A stretch of DNA of 64,000 nt from positions 2,358,001 through 2,422,000 of the forward strand of contig NZ_CP116887.1 in assembly GCF_028421645.1 (NCBI RefSeq), read 5' to 3'. Within the stretch, counting starts at the first letter, position 1; each line of letters starts with the position of its first letter. The position numbers and the translations under genes are program-made. Below, one piece after another: positions 16,721 to 25,012 of the stretch. The notes beneath the pieces were generated by a model, which did no database searches, was not told where the DNA came from, and worked only from the letters and a program-made list of their open reading frames with translations. The stretch comes from Aneurinibacillus sp. Ricciae_BoGa-3 (GTDB lineage Bacteria > Bacillota > Bacilli > Aneurinibacillales > Aneurinibacillaceae).

Positions 16721-17746
16721 ATGAAAAAATGGAAAGTTGTTGTGACGGATTGGGAATATGAAGATCTTCGCTTTGAACAAGCTGTATTGAACGATGAATC
16801 GATTGAACTTATTCCTGCCCAGTGCAAAACAGAAGAAGAAGTGATCAATGTTTGTCGGGATGCCGATGCCATCATCAACCAGTATGCACCCTTAAGCCAA
16901 AGAGTGATTGAATCCCTTAAAAAATGTAAGGTAATTACCCGCTACGGCGTAGGGGTGGATACGATAGATTTGAAAGCGGCTACAGACAGAGGGATATGTG
17001 TAGCGAATGTCCCCGACTACTGCGTCGATGAAGTATCCGATCACGCGCTTGCTTTGCTGCTTTCATGGAGTCGAAAGGTAACGCTTAGCAATAAATACGT
17101 AAAGAACGGAGTTTGGGATTTTAAGGTGACACAGCCCATCTATCGGTTGCGCGGCCGGGTTCTCGGTCTTGTAGGTTTTGGCAAGATTCCACAGGCTTTG
17201 GCAGAAAAGGTCAAGCCGCTGGGAATACAAGTCATCGCCTATGACCCTTATATTCCAGAAGAGATAGCGGAAAAGCAGGACGTAACGCTTGTTTCGCTTG
17301 ATGAGCTTTGCCAACAATCAGACTTTATATCGGTTCATGCTCCGCTGACATCTTCAACCAGAGGGTTAATCGGAAAGAACGAGTTTTCTTTAATGAAAGA
17401 TAACGCGGTAGTGATCAATACTTCACGTGGCCCGTTAATTCATGAAGAATCCCTAATTGAAGCCCTGCAAAAAGAAAAAATTGCTGGTGCTTCACTGGAT
17501 GTTGTTGAAGGTGAACCAATATCTTCAAATCATCCTTTTCTAAAAATGGACAATGTTATCCTAACACCTCATGTCGCCTGGTATTCAGAAGAATCTGCTG
17601 CAGAATTGCGAACCAAGGCAGCGATGGGAGTAGTGGATGTATTGTTGTATTGCGAGTATCCGAAGTATTTGGTTAATAAAGAGGTCAAAGCAACAGGACA
17701 GCTTTCAGAAACCGAGTCTGAAAGCCGCTATCGCGTTTTTGCATAA
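16721..17746 (+). CDS. D-isomer-specific 2-hydroxyacid dehydrogenase, CtBP-like
   Basis: The 341-residue protein has the NAD-binding glycine motif VLGLVGFGKIP (147-157). Catalytic residues are Arg236 in NTSRGPLI, Glu265 in VVEGEP and His284 in LTPHVAWYSEE. The WYSEES pattern near the histidine is typical of the CtBP/phosphoglycerate-dehydrogenase-like branch. It is the last gene of the kdg operon, closed by a strong terminator. It could reduce a keto-acid intermediate or feed an upstream sugar acid into the pathway. Confidence 0.87.
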   Translation: MKKWKVVVTDWEYEDLRFEQAVLNDESIELIPAQCKTEEEVINVCRDADAIINQYAPLSQRVIESLKKCKVITRYGVGVDTIDLKAATDRGICVANVPDYCVDEVSDHALALLLSWSRKVTLSNKYVKNGVWDFKVTQPIYRLRGRVLGLVGFGKIPQALAEKVKPLGIQVIAYDPYIPEEIAEKQDVTLVSLDELCQQSDFISVHAPLTSSTRGLIGKNEFSLMKDNAVVINTSRGPLIHEESLIEALQKEKIAGASLDVVEGEPISSNHPFLKMDNVILTPHVAWYSEESAAELRTKAAMGVVDVLLYCEYPKYLVNKEVKATGQLSETESESRYRVFA

Positions 17747-17772
17747 AACATTATTGATATAATTCCGATCTA

Positions 17773-17805
17773 AAAAAGCACCGGGAGACAAACCCGGTGC
17801 TTTTT
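17773..17805. terminator. Bidirectional terminator between the kdg operon and hmp
   Basis: AAAGCACCGGG and CCCGGTGCTTT form an 11-bp stem with T tracts on both sides. Confidence 0.92.
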
Positions 17806-17821
17806 ACATGTAATTATTGAT

Positions 17822-19045
17822 TTATTCATCCAAGCTGCCTTTTGGACCAAAAAATTCAAAATGAATGCGCTGTTCAGGGACTCCCCATGCTTTTAATGCA
17901 CGGTTTATAGCTTTCATAAAAGGCAAGGGGCCGCAGAAATAAAAATCAGCCTCATTGTCCGGCAGAATGGACTTAAGCCAATTGAGGTCGATATATCCCT
18001 CTTTGTGGAAAGCGTTTCTCTGACGGTCTTCATCTGTAGGTTTTTCGTAGCAGAAGTAAGACGTCACATTTGCGTTTGCAGTAGATAGCTCTTTGATTTG
18101 TTCACCCATTGCGTGCAGATTGCCGTTAATGGCTGCATGAATGAAGGTTACTTTACGTGAAGGCTGTAGATCAGCAGCTGTTTTTGCCATGCTTACCATT
18201 GGCGTAAGACCTACGCCCCCGCTTATAAGAACAAGCGGAATATCGCTATCCGTATCCAGTATAAAATCACCTGCTGGCGCACTTATTAGAAGACGGTCTC
18301 CCTCCTGTACTGTGCGGTGTAAATAGTTCGATACGACTCCTTCAGGCTTATCCCCATTTTCCGGTTCTCTTTTGACGCTTATTCGGTAATAATCCTTGCC
18401 AGGTGCATCCGATAAGCTATACTGGCGAATGTGAGTATAGTCATCGTTGACTTTTTTTTCAATCTTTACGCTGATATATTGGCCGGCTTGGTAGGAAGCG
18501 ATTCGCTTGCCATCTTCAGGTTTTAAATAGAAGGATGTGATGAGGTCGCTTTCTTTAACTTTGTTGGCTACAATAAACCGCCGGAATCCTTCCCACCCGC
18601 CTGGCTGCTCTTCCGCTTCACGGTACATATCCGCTTCAACGCTTATAAACGCATCTGCGATAACACCGTATGCTTTGGTCCATGCATCGATAATTTCATC
18701 GGTTGCTGCGTCACCAAGAACATCCTTAATAGCAGCAATCAGGTTTTGCCCAACGAGAGGATAATGTTCAGGCATGATACCTAGGCTTCTATGTTTATTC
18801 GCGATTTGCACAACAACAGGCATAATCGCTTCCAGGTTATCAATGTACGCGGCAGCTGCGTATACGGCGCCGGCCAACGCGCGCTGCTGACGCCCCTGCT
18901 TCTGGTTCGCATGGTTAAAAATATTGAGGAGTTCCGGGTGATTCGCAAATAGTAATTGGTAAAACCTTGTTGTGATGGCTTCCCCATGTACTTCTAATAC
19001 CGGAACAGTAGATTTAATTATGTTGATGGTTTCTTGGTTTAACAT
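17822..19045 (-). CDS. hmp: Flavohemoglobin, nitric oxide dioxygenase
   Basis: At 407 residues the protein combines three domains. The globin (1-145) has Tyr29 (B10), Gln53 (E7) and proximal His85, the same numbering as E. coli Hmp. The FAD-binding ferredoxin-reductase domain (about 150-260) contains RQYSLSDAP. The NAD-binding domain contains GGVGLTPMVSM and FYFCGPLPFM. It oxidises NO to nitrate using O2 and NADPH, protecting against nitrosative stress. The start follows GGAAGGGAA. An FNR-like box sits near -41.5 of a likely promoter upstream, which suggests control by oxygen or NO status. Confidence 0.95.
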   Translation of the reverse strand: MLNQETINIIKSTVPVLEVHGEAITTRFYQLLFANHPELLNIFNHANQKQGRQQRALAGAVYAAAAYIDNLEAIMPVVVQIANKHRSLGIMPEHYPLVGQNLIAAIKDVLGDAATDEIIDAWTKAYGVIADAFISVEADMYREAEEQPGGWEGFRRFIVANKVKESDLITSFYLKPEDGKRIASYQAGQYISVKIEKKVNDDYTHIRQYSLSDAPGKDYYRISVKREPENGDKPEGVVSNYLHRTVQEGDRLLISAPAGDFILDTDSDIPLVLISGGVGLTPMVSMAKTAADLQPSRKVTFIHAAINGNLHAMGEQIKELSTANANVTSYFCYEKPTDEDRQRNAFHKEGYIDLNWLKSILPDNEADFYFCGPLPFMKAINRALKAWGVPEQRIHFEFFGPKGSLDE

Positions 19046-19098
19046 ATCGATTCCCTTCCTATCACGAAGTTAGACTGCATTTCATCTTTACAATAGTG

Positions 19099-19141
19099 AT
19101 TATAGTGGAAATTGATATATAAAACCGTGATGATCGTCACA
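19099..19141 (-). promoter_or_regulatory. hmp promoter with FNR/CRP-type box
   Basis: On the minus strand TGTGACGATCATCACG (19141 to 19126) matches TGTGA-N6-TCACR. A TATAAT -10 lies at 19104-19099. If transcription begins about seven bases downstream (near 19092), the box is centred about 41.5 bp upstream, the classical class II activator position used by Bacillus Fnr. Confidence 0.6.
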
Positions 19142-19210
19142 TTTTTACCAGGCTTTTGTTTACTTGAGGTTCATTGCTTCGTCGATCCCAGATGGCCAGA
19201 GTCTAGCACG

Positions 19211-19690
19211 CTATTTTAAAAACGTATTAGGCATCACCACCGCAATGACTTCTCCACGAGCACAAAGTGTATCATTGACAAATATCTCGGTACGAACCTT
19301 CCACTTTTTTGGGTGGATTTCTTCCACAGTCCCAATAGCCCTTAGCGGAACATCTTGTGGGGTTGGTTTAAGAAACTCTACGTTCAATGATGCAGTAACA
19401 AACCGAGGTGGCTCAGCCCCATCTCCGATTTCGTGTCCATTCTTACGATGTAAAGCAAGTGCAGCGGAACCTGTTCCGTGGCAGTCTATTAATGAGGCAA
19501 TCATTCCACCATATATGAAGCCCGGAATCCCCATATACCTAGACTCGGGTGAATAGATCGTAATGGTCTTTTCTCCTTGCCACCCAGTTCGGAGGTGGTG
19601 ACCAGCCTCATTCAGGCGACCGCATCCATAACACCAAGCAAAATCATCAGGATAAACATCTTGAATCGCTTTAACTACTGTTTCCTCCAT
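19211..19690 (-). CDS. PaaI-like hotdog-fold thioesterase
   Basis: The 159-residue protein resembles PaaI/4HBT family thioesterases. FIYGGMIASLIDCHGTG carries the characteristic GG...D active-site helix, and the C-terminal strand NVEFLKPTP is typical of hotdog folds. A CYGCG cluster near residue 20 is typical of a PaaI subgroup. It likely hydrolyses an acyl-CoA. The start follows AGGGGGAG. It lies behind hmp on the same strand, but a 165-bp gap with the hmp promoter separates them. Confidence 0.8.
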   Translation of the reverse strand: MEETVVKAIQDVYPDDFAWCYGCGRLNEAGHHLRTGWQGEKTITIYSPESRYMGIPGFIYGGMIASLIDCHGTGSAALALHRKNGHEIGDGAEPPRFVTASLNVEFLKPTPQDVPLRAIGTVEEIHPKKWKVRTEIFVNDTLCARGEVIAVVMPNTFLK

Positions 19691-19979
19691 TATTCTCCCC
19701 CTAAAACCGTTAAAATTATTTAAATTTTCAGCCTTTATTGTATCATAAAATCTTAAGTAACAAGTTACCCATTGAACAGAGTATTACCTTTATTTGAAAA
19801 TAGTTTCCCCAACCAGCAGAGCAAACTAAATACTGAAATTGCTTACTACGTATAATGTAAAATACGGAATAGTGACTGTATCACCCTCAGGCTTTGATGC
19901 CCCACTTGTTCATCTTCCGATAAAGGGATGGAAACTGCACCCTGCACACTTGGGACAAAACAAACAGGATTTGTTAACA

Positions 19980-20384
19980 AGCATTGTTCATAAAAAACTT
20001 GAAAAGCGTTTTACCCCCGAGTTCATGAACAGGATCGACGATGTCTGTGTGTTTAATTGACTGGAAGATGACGGTCTTGGCCGAATACTTGACGCATTGA
20101 TTTCCTCACTAAACCAAAGAATTGCCCGGTACAACGTTGAAGTTAAACTTGATTCATGTGCAAAGGAGTTTTTGCTACATAAAGGTTTTAACCGTAAATT
20201 TGGAGCACGGTTCCTAAAACGCACGGTTCGTAAACATGTGGAAATTCCGTTGGCTTCCTACTTGGCGAAACGTCCCCTGAAAGGAGAACAAGTGATATTA
20301 CAGTTGAGCCGGGAGGGGACAGAATTGAAAGCGAATACATTGATTAAAACAGATGCTGCTGATCGTTTGGTGTTACAAACTTAA
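19980..20384 (+). pseudogene. C-terminal remnant of a Clp/Hsp100 ATPase
   Basis: The frame reads KKLEKRFTPEFMNRIDDV, the end of the second AAA+ domain of ClpC/ClpB proteins. After an in-frame TGA at 20058-20060 the D2-small domain continues to 20384: LNQRIARYNVEVKL, GFNRKFGARFLKRTVRKHVE. The N-terminal 600 or more residues are absent and no start signal precedes it. It is best read as a decayed gene fragment. A conserved sensor-2 arginine (GAR) remains, indicating recent decay. Confidence 0.8.
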
Positions 20385-20408
20385 TAACTTGGAGAGGAGG
20401 ATAAATAC

Positions 20409-20573
20409 ATGGGAACAGTTGGATTGATGTATGTTGGCGCCGTACTGTTTATAAATGGTTTAATGCTTCTTGGCCGGATCGATTCAGCCAAGCGAAGCGT
20501 GGTGGATCGGCACATTGTGTGTCACCCTTGTGGGCATGCTTTATTATCATACTCAAATTCGGTCTTCTTATAA
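20409..20573 (+). pseudogene. N-terminal remnant of an AmiS/UreI-type amide/urea channel
   Basis: After a good GGAGAGGAGG the frame begins MGTVGLMYVGAVLFINGLML, then LGRIDS, matching the first helix of AmiS/UreI proteins. It then diverges into unrelated residues and stops at 20573, whereas the family is about 170-200 residues. A hydrophobic stretch resembling a later helix (WWIGTLCVTLVGML) is present in another frame near 20500, consistent with internal deletion and frameshift. Confidence 0.6.
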
Positions 20574-20732
20574 TAAGACGAAAGCCGTTTCCTGAGCAGA
20601 GGATGAATTGATGAGGAGACCGAATATGTGTCTCATTTTTGGCAATACTAGGTTAGGCTTTTTGTATTTTGGCCTTCGAATTTACCAATATATACAAGGC
20701 GTAAAACTCCACTATTAATACAAAATAAGTAC

Positions 20733-20750
20733 ACAAGGTTACAACCTTGT
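20733..20750. repeat. 18-bp interrupted palindrome before the spore protein gene
   Basis: ACAAGGTT-AC-AACCTTGT lies 28 bp upstream of the SASP start, just before its ribosome-binding site. A two-base centre is too tight for a hairpin, so a protein-binding site is more likely. Confidence 0.5.
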
Positions 20751-20778
20751 AATAAAGCAATCAAGGAGGTGAAAAAAT

Positions 20779-20994
20779 ATGTCACGACGTGGAGGCAGTA
20801 ACCGTCTTCTTGTTGAGCAAGCTAACCAAGCTTTGGACCAAATGAAGTATGAAATTGCGACTGAATTTGGTGTCCAATTGGGAGCTGACCAAACATCACG
20901 TGCTAACGGTTCTGTAGGAGGAGAAATAACAAAGCGCCTGGTTCAATTTGGTGAACAGTCACTAAGCGGCGCTATGGGCGGAACTACCCGATAA
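20779..20994 (+). CDS. Alpha/beta-type small acid-soluble spore protein
   Basis: The 71-residue protein has the family hallmarks: [22 protein letters not shown] contains the germination protease (GPR) cleavage region, and [13 protein letters not shown] is the second conserved block. These proteins coat DNA in the dormant spore, change it to an A-like form and protect it from UV and heat. The ribosome-binding site AAGGAGGTG is near perfect, typical of this highly expressed class. A forespore sigma-G promoter is expected but I could not pick a convincing one. Confidence 0.95.
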   Translation: MSRRGGSNRLLVEQANQALDQMKYEIATEFGVQLGADQTSRANGSVGGEITKRLVQFGEQSLSGAMGGTTR

Positions 20995-21013
20995 AAATTG
21001 AATAATGATGGAT

Positions 21014-21041
21014 GAGGGTGCTGAATCTTCAGCACTCTCTA
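21014..21041 (+). terminator. Hairpin after the SASP gene
   Basis: GAGGGTGCTGAA and TTCAGCACTCTC pair with a two-base loop region and G-T pairs. No strong T run follows, so termination may be weak. Confidence 0.5.
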
Positions 21042-21230
21042 CTTGTGGGCTCTTTATCCACATCAAATGTATCGTAGGAAGCGCAAAAAACGACAAGGCG
21101 TAACGTACATATAAATTATGGTAATTGATCAAATGGGGAAAAAGGGCAATTGGCGAAGCGTTTTGTTTCGGCAGTGCTTAAATAGTGAAAAAACCTAGAG
21201 ATAAGCAAGAAATAGGAGAGGAGACATGCA

Positions 21231-21659
21231 ATGGTCGAGCAAAACAGAAACAAAAAAATTCCATTAGACATTATGTCCATTTCTACATTTTTTCAATGGA
21301 TACTCAACGGTTCATTAATATGTCTAGGGTTATCCCTGTGTTACCTACTGTTGGATGAAGTATATTTTATACTGCATACGTTGTTGTTTGTTAAAGGACC
21401 TGATTTTCATACCTTCTTAGAGCGAATTCTGGTGTTTTTCATGTACTTTGAGTTTATCGCTTTAATTACCAAATACTTCAAAGACAATTATCATTTTCCG
21501 CTCCGTTATTTTCTTTATATTGGCATAACAGCTATGATTCGGTTAATCATTGTGAACCATGCAGATCCGCGCGATACATTGTTATTTTCTCTGGCGATAC
21601 TGTTACTCGTTGTCGCATATTTTATTATCAGCAAAATTAAAACCCGACAAGCAAAATGA
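21231..21659 (+). CDS. psiE: PsiE family membrane protein
   Basis: The 142-residue protein has four predicted transmembrane helices with the PsiE pattern: a first helix after DIMSISTFFQWIL, the motif VFFMYFEFIALITKYFKDN, HFPLRYFLYIGITAMIRLII and a final hydrophobic helix. PsiE is known as a phosphate-starvation-inducible protein of unknown mechanism. GGAGAGGAG precedes the start. A 61-residue gene follows 55 bp downstream and may be co-transcribed. Confidence 0.85.
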   Translation: MVEQNRNKKIPLDIMSISTFFQWILNGSLICLGLSLCYLLLDEVYFILHTLLFVKGPDFHTFLERILVFFMYFEFIALITKYFKDNYHFPLRYFLYIGITAMIRLIIVNHADPRDTLLFSLAILLLVVAYFIISKIKTRQAK

Positions 21660-21714
21660 ATGCATGCAATTGTACCGCCTTAGCCATGCTAAAGGGGAAA
21701 GGAAGGTGCATCAC

Positions 21715-21900
21715 ATGCAAAACGAACTGGACAAAGAAATTCCCTCCCTGTATGATACAGCCTTTGACCCGGGTGAAAACCGCTATTTAGCGGAGCATGG
21801 AGATAATATGTACGCGCTGTTTCACACCGATGAAGTGAGTAGAGCCCGGGACGAAGAGTATGATCCTGGCGAGGAATACAAATTTTTATACTGGCCATAA
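21715..21900 (+). CDS. Small acidic hypothetical protein, 61 residues
   Basis: ATG at 21715 follows AAAGGGGAAAGGAAGGTG. The product is strongly acidic and rich in Asp, Glu and Tyr, with two copies of a DPGE turn (FDPGENRYL and YDPGEEYKFLY). It has no signal peptide or membrane helix. It trails psiE on the same strand. I do not recognise a family. Confidence 0.55.
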   Translation: MQNELDKEIPSLYDTAFDPGENRYLAEHGDNMYALFHTDEVSRARDEEYDPGEEYKFLYWP

Positions 21901-22236
21901 ACACGTATAGTGAGAAAAACATCGCGGGCCATGCCGCTCTCTCCTTTCCCCTCATAGAAGTTTTTACGGCCGCTTTGTGGAACGACGGACGGACCGGCAA
22001 AACATCTGGGTATCTCAATGATGGAGACTGTTGCCGGTCTTTTTCGCCCTCTGTTCCACACGCTCCACAGGGGGAAAGAAAGGTGCGGACATGCGCCTCA
22101 CGATGTTTTTCTTGGGTGTTTCGGGACCGGAGGTCCCATTTAAAAAATCGATCAAGGCACTTCAACACTGTGAAGCACATAAACTCCATATCAACAAAGA
22201 GAAAGCGAAATATACTTTCTTATACGAGAACAAAGA
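21901..22236. other. Intergenic region without a convincing gene
   Basis: Short overlapping frames occur on both strands. The best (ATG at 22091) follows GAAAGGTG but reads straight through the terminator hairpin at 22238 and into the antisense of the next gene. No tRNA, riboswitch or promoter was identified. Confidence 0.5.
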
Positions 22237-22237
22237 T

Positions 22238-22275
22238 AAAACCGCCGGCTTTTTTTGCACCGGCGGTTTTATTAT
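22238..22275. terminator. Terminator downstream of the 199-residue protein gene
   Basis: AAAACCGCCGG and CCGGCGGTTTT form a strong stem with T tracts, functional for the minus strand and possibly both. Confidence 0.88.
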
Positions 22276-22874
22276 TACTGAGTGTCATTCTCGACATTAT
22301 CAATGTACCAATGGTTTCCGCTTTTTTTCATTCGAATAATATGCCATTTGGTGCTAATAGACTGCGTATACACGGCTTTGTGATCCCCAGGTGAATGCGT
22401 TATGCTTGTTTCCTGTTCACGGGTCACAACATCCCAGGCAATTTCATTTGGACTGGTGCCCTGCGCGACGTAGGCGTCTTTAATCCACACTTTGCGCTTC
22501 ACAAGTCCCGGTTTCTCTGCCGGGGGCGCGCTTGCAAGCATGGTTATAAAATCCCGGGTCATGATGGGTTGTACCTTTTGGATATGGTAAAAAGGATTTT
22601 TACTATCATACCTGAAAAAAATGGTCGAGAAATGTACGGCCACCTTTAGTGAATCAGCATGCAACTTTTTCATTTTACTGTTCTCGGCCGGCAAAACGAT
22701 GGCATTGCCTTTTAAACGTGTTATATTTTGTCCGGTTTGGGTTGCATCAGCTTTCACCTCAGTCACCTCGTTACTTCCCGGTTGTTTGTGCCCCTTTTTA
22801 CTGCTAACATAAATTAAAATAGGCAACAGGAGAACACAGGCGGACAGAAGGATTGGCTTTTTCATCATTCGCAT
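22275..22874 (-). CDS. Membrane-anchored hypothetical protein, 199 residues
   Basis: A basic start MRMMKKP is followed by a hydrophobic segment (LLSACVLLLPILIYV) and no lipobox, so it is either a signal peptide or a membrane anchor with an extracellular domain. After a 40-residue linker, the folded part (about 65-195) contains AVHFSTIFFRYDSKNPF, MTRDFITMLAS and KWHIIRMKKSGNHWYIDNV. The last pattern looks like the NTF2-like or TcpC-like folds seen in extracytoplasmic Gram-positive proteins, but this is weak. It is monocistronic with its own terminator. Function unknown. Confidence 0.7.
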   Translation of the reverse strand: MRMMKKPILLSACVLLLPILIYVSSKKGHKQPGSNEVTEVKADATQTGQNITRLKGNAIVLPAENSKMKKLHADSLKVAVHFSTIFFRYDSKNPFYHIQKVQPIMTRDFITMLASAPPAEKPGLVKRKVWIKDAYVAQGTSPNEIAWDVVTREQETSITHSPGDHKAVYTQSISTKWHIIRMKKSGNHWYIDNVENDTQ

Positions 22875-23059
22875 GGACAGTAGCCCTCACTTTTACTCGT
22901 TTACTTAGGTTTACCCAATAATCTATTCTAAACTTATTTTTGCCCATTCTTACCTGTTCAAAATATAAAAACTTTTTTTGATGAATAATCCTAAATGAGC
23001 AGGCTGGAAAGTTAAAGGAACTCATGAGTAAATTTAACATATAAGGATCTTACAATACA

Positions 23060-23097
23060 AAGCAGCTTATCCAGGATCATCTTGGTAGCTGCTTTTC
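23060..23097 (+). terminator. Orphan terminator-like hairpin
   Basis: AAAGCAGCT pairs with AGCTGCTTTT around 19 bases. No plus-strand gene ends just before it, so it may end a short RNA or insulate the phosphatase gene. Confidence 0.5.
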
Positions 23098-23145
23098 ATT
23101 CTACTCTGAATAAGATGTACCACAGTATAAATGTGGAGGTATGCC

Positions 23146-23583
23146 ATGAGTATGGTTGAAATGATTCCGCAACGCCTATATGTTGGAGGCAAAATCAGCG
23201 ATCAAGATTGGGAGTTTATCCAGGAAAATATAACCGCCATTGTCAACCTTCGAACAAAACCAGATAATCCTCCTTTTCCTTTTCAAAACAGGGTAATGTT
23301 GTGGCTGCCACTGACTGTTTCACAAACACCGAACCTTGAGTGGTTGATTGCTGTTATGCACCAAATAAGCACCTTATTTAATAGCGGTCACAGCATGTTA
23401 ATTCATTGTCGACTAGGGATGCATAGAAGCGGTTTTATTGTGACCGCTTTTTACATGGAGAGGTATGGTTTGGGTCGGTATGAGGCGCTCGAATTGGCCA
23501 AACAGCGAAAGCCTGATTTAAATCCGCCGCCTAATTATATGGGGCTATTAGCCAGATATGAAGCGTTTCTTCAAGGAAGTTAG
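23146..23583 (+). CDS. Dual-specificity-type protein phosphatase
   Basis: ATG at 23146 follows GGAGGT. The 145-residue protein carries the cysteine phosphatase loop HCRLGMHRSG with Cys88 and Arg94 (C-X5-R). It starts IPQRLYVGGKISDQD and has INLR-like VNLRTKPDN, typical of small bacterial DSP/tyrosine phosphatases. It removes phosphate from proteins or small phosphoesters; substrates are unknown. It stands alone, facing a PAP2 phosphatase gene across a shared terminator. Confidence 0.85.
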   Translation: MSMVEMIPQRLYVGGKISDQDWEFIQENITAIVNLRTKPDNPPFPFQNRVMLWLPLTVSQTPNLEWLIAVMHQISTLFNSGHSMLIHCRLGMHRSGFIVTAFYMERYGLGRYEALELAKQRKPDLNPPPNYMGLLARYEAFLQGS

Positions 23584-23599
23584 GGCATGCCCGAACATA

Positions 23600-23632
23600 A
23601 AGGCCAGCCCCAGATGTTTGAGGCTGGCCTTC
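23600..23632. terminator. Bidirectional terminator between phosphatase and PAP2 genes
   Basis: AAGGCCAGCC and GGCTGGCCTT form a 10-bp stem around CCAGATGTTTGA. The plus side is followed by CAACGG and then a T run. Confidence 0.8.
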
Positions 23633-23637
23633 AACGG

Positions 23638-24441
23638 TCATTTTTTTTCAGTAGCCGTTCGATTATTGTTGACGATAAGCGGATTGTACAATTTTTCTTT
23701 TATAGGGTATTGAATGATGTTTGTCCCGTTGGAAGACAGAGGTTGGGGCATCCTTTTACGCTGGGCATACTTAGTTGTGACTGGGAGCCAGCGGCTAATC
23801 GTTCGAAAAGTAATCTCAGCCAAAGCAATAGCACCGAGAACATCCACAAAAGCATGTTGTTTAATAAACAAAGTTGAAAGGATAATCAGCAACGCTGTTG
23901 TGTCAATAAGCGTTTTGCTTTTCCAGGAGACGCCTGATGCAGTATGCACTGCGCGTATCATAAGGTAACTCGATACGCAGTGAATGCTTGGAAAACAGTT
24001 ATAGGGTTCGTCATGACGGTATACGTAGGCTACCAACTTCGTGAGCAGATCGCTTCCGGTGAGTTGCGGTCTAATTATGGCTGTCTGATAGAAATAGAAA
24101 AACATGTAGCAAACCACAAGAGAAACGTTGTAGGACACGAGCGCTGTATAAAAAACCGACCGGTCTTTTACACAGAAAAACCCCATAGAAGCGAGGATAA
24201 ACAGCGACCAAATAACATAGGGAATGGCGAAAATTTTTAAAAATGGAATGCCGCCGTCTAACGGGATGATAAGGCTATGGAACCCGCGATGAGGGTTGTT
24301 TAACGTCCCATACAGCATGCCAAGCAGAGGGTTCGTTAAGTACAGCCATACAGGTGTCATTTTTCTTATTAGGTTCTTTGTTTTAGATTTTTTAAATTGG
24401 TTGGTATAAGCGATACTGCCTAGTCTGTTCATTTGGGACAC
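23638..24441 (-). CDS. PAP2-superfamily membrane phosphatase/phosphotransferase (inositolphosphotransferase-like)
   Basis: The 267-residue integral membrane protein has about six helices. The active-site motifs are FPSIH (150-154) and HAFVD with His197 and Asp200, spaced as in PAP2 enzymes of the Aur1/Ipt1-like branch. It may dephosphorylate a lipid phosphate such as phosphatidylglycerol phosphate or undecaprenyl pyrophosphate, or transfer a phospho-head group. The C-terminal 50 residues are basic and probably cytoplasmic. It is monocistronic. Confidence 0.82.
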   Translation of the reverse strand: MSQMNRLGSIAYTNQFKKSKTKNLIRKMTPVWLYLTNPLLGMLYGTLNNPHRGFHSLIIPLDGGIPFLKIFAIPYVIWSLFILASMGFFCVKDRSVFYTALVSYNVSLVVCYMFFYFYQTAIIRPQLTGSDLLTKLVAYVYRHDEPYNCFPSIHCVSSYLMIRAVHTASGVSWKSKTLIDTTALLIILSTLFIKQHAFVDVLGAIALAEITFRTISRWLPVTTKYAQRKRMPQPLSSNGTNIIQYPIKEKLYNPLIVNNNRTATEKK

Positions 24442-24519
24442 TCCATCTACGTATATCGTTCAAGTTCCTTTTTCCTCATAAGTAAAAAACTGAAACGAGG
24501 ATAAAAATACCTTGTCCTA

Positions 24520-24624
24520 TTGTGCCCGTTTTGTGGCGGAAGCCAGGATATTGCCCGTTTTCATTTTCTGGATAGGGGTAAGGAAGAGTATTACCAGTAC
24601 ATGAAAGCGGGAGGGTGTTTTTAA
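24520..24624 (+). CDS. Possible 34-residue zinc-ribbon-like small protein
   Basis: A frame starting TTG at 24520 encodes MCPFCGGSQDIARFHFLDRG, then KEEYYQYMKAGGCF. It has a CPFCGG knuckle and a C-terminal cysteine. Its TAA stop overlaps the ATG of the next gene by one base (TAATG), a classic coupling arrangement. No good ribosome-binding site precedes the TTG and the frame is closed 12 codons earlier, so it could instead be the tail of a lost gene. Confidence 0.38.
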   Translation: MCPFCGGSQDIARFHFLDRGKEEYYQYMKAGGCF

Positions 24625-24845
24625 TGGCAGATGAAGTAAAAAAGAAAAAACGATTTTATATGAGTCTCTGGTTTTGGATTGTCATAGCCGTGCTAGCTGT
24701 GTGGTTTATTGTGCATGATATGAAGCAGGCGACAATCAAAACGAAATCGGTTGGTGATCATTCCCTCAAAAGCACTGCAACAGCTTTCCCAAACCAGGAC
24801 AAGCTATCCAACCAGTCTGTAGCCATGATTCAGAAAGCTGTATAG
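24624..24845 (+). CDS. Small single-helix membrane protein, 73 residues
   Basis: ATG at 24624 follows GGGAGGGTG. The protein has a short charged cytoplasmic start (MADEVKKKKRF), one transmembrane helix (SLWFWIVIAVLAVWFIV) and a 45-residue extracellular tail rich in Thr, Ser and Lys. No lipobox or catalytic motif is seen. Function unknown. Confidence 0.65.
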   Translation: MADEVKKKKRFYMSLWFWIVIAVLAVWFIVHDMKQATIKTKSVGDHSLKSTATAFPNQDKLSNQSVAMIQKAV

Positions 24846-24962
24846 CATTGCTAAAGGCTGTCTGCTTGCCAGGACAAAACCGTGGCATCCAGATGGCCCT
24901 TTCTTAGTTTTCGTCAAGAAAATAAAAAAAGGCTGTTTAAAGTGCAACTCTTTTTTATTATA

Positions 24963-24988
24963 ATGATAACAATATTCTAAATTATCAT
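24963..24988. repeat. Inverted repeat upstream of the acyl-CoA synthetase gene
   Basis: ATGATAA and TTATCAT flank 12 bases, starting within a TATAAT-like -10 (TTATTATAATG). It sits 25 bp before the start codon and could be a repressor site. It does not match the FadR consensus I know. Confidence 0.4.
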
Positions 24989-25012
24989 GTAATAGAGAAG
25001 GGGGCATCGAAA

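Noticed and set aside
22091..22339. Frame starting MRLTMFFLGVSGPEVPFKK with GAAAGGTG upstream
   Set aside because: It reads through the strong terminator at 22238-22275 and into antisense of a better gene.
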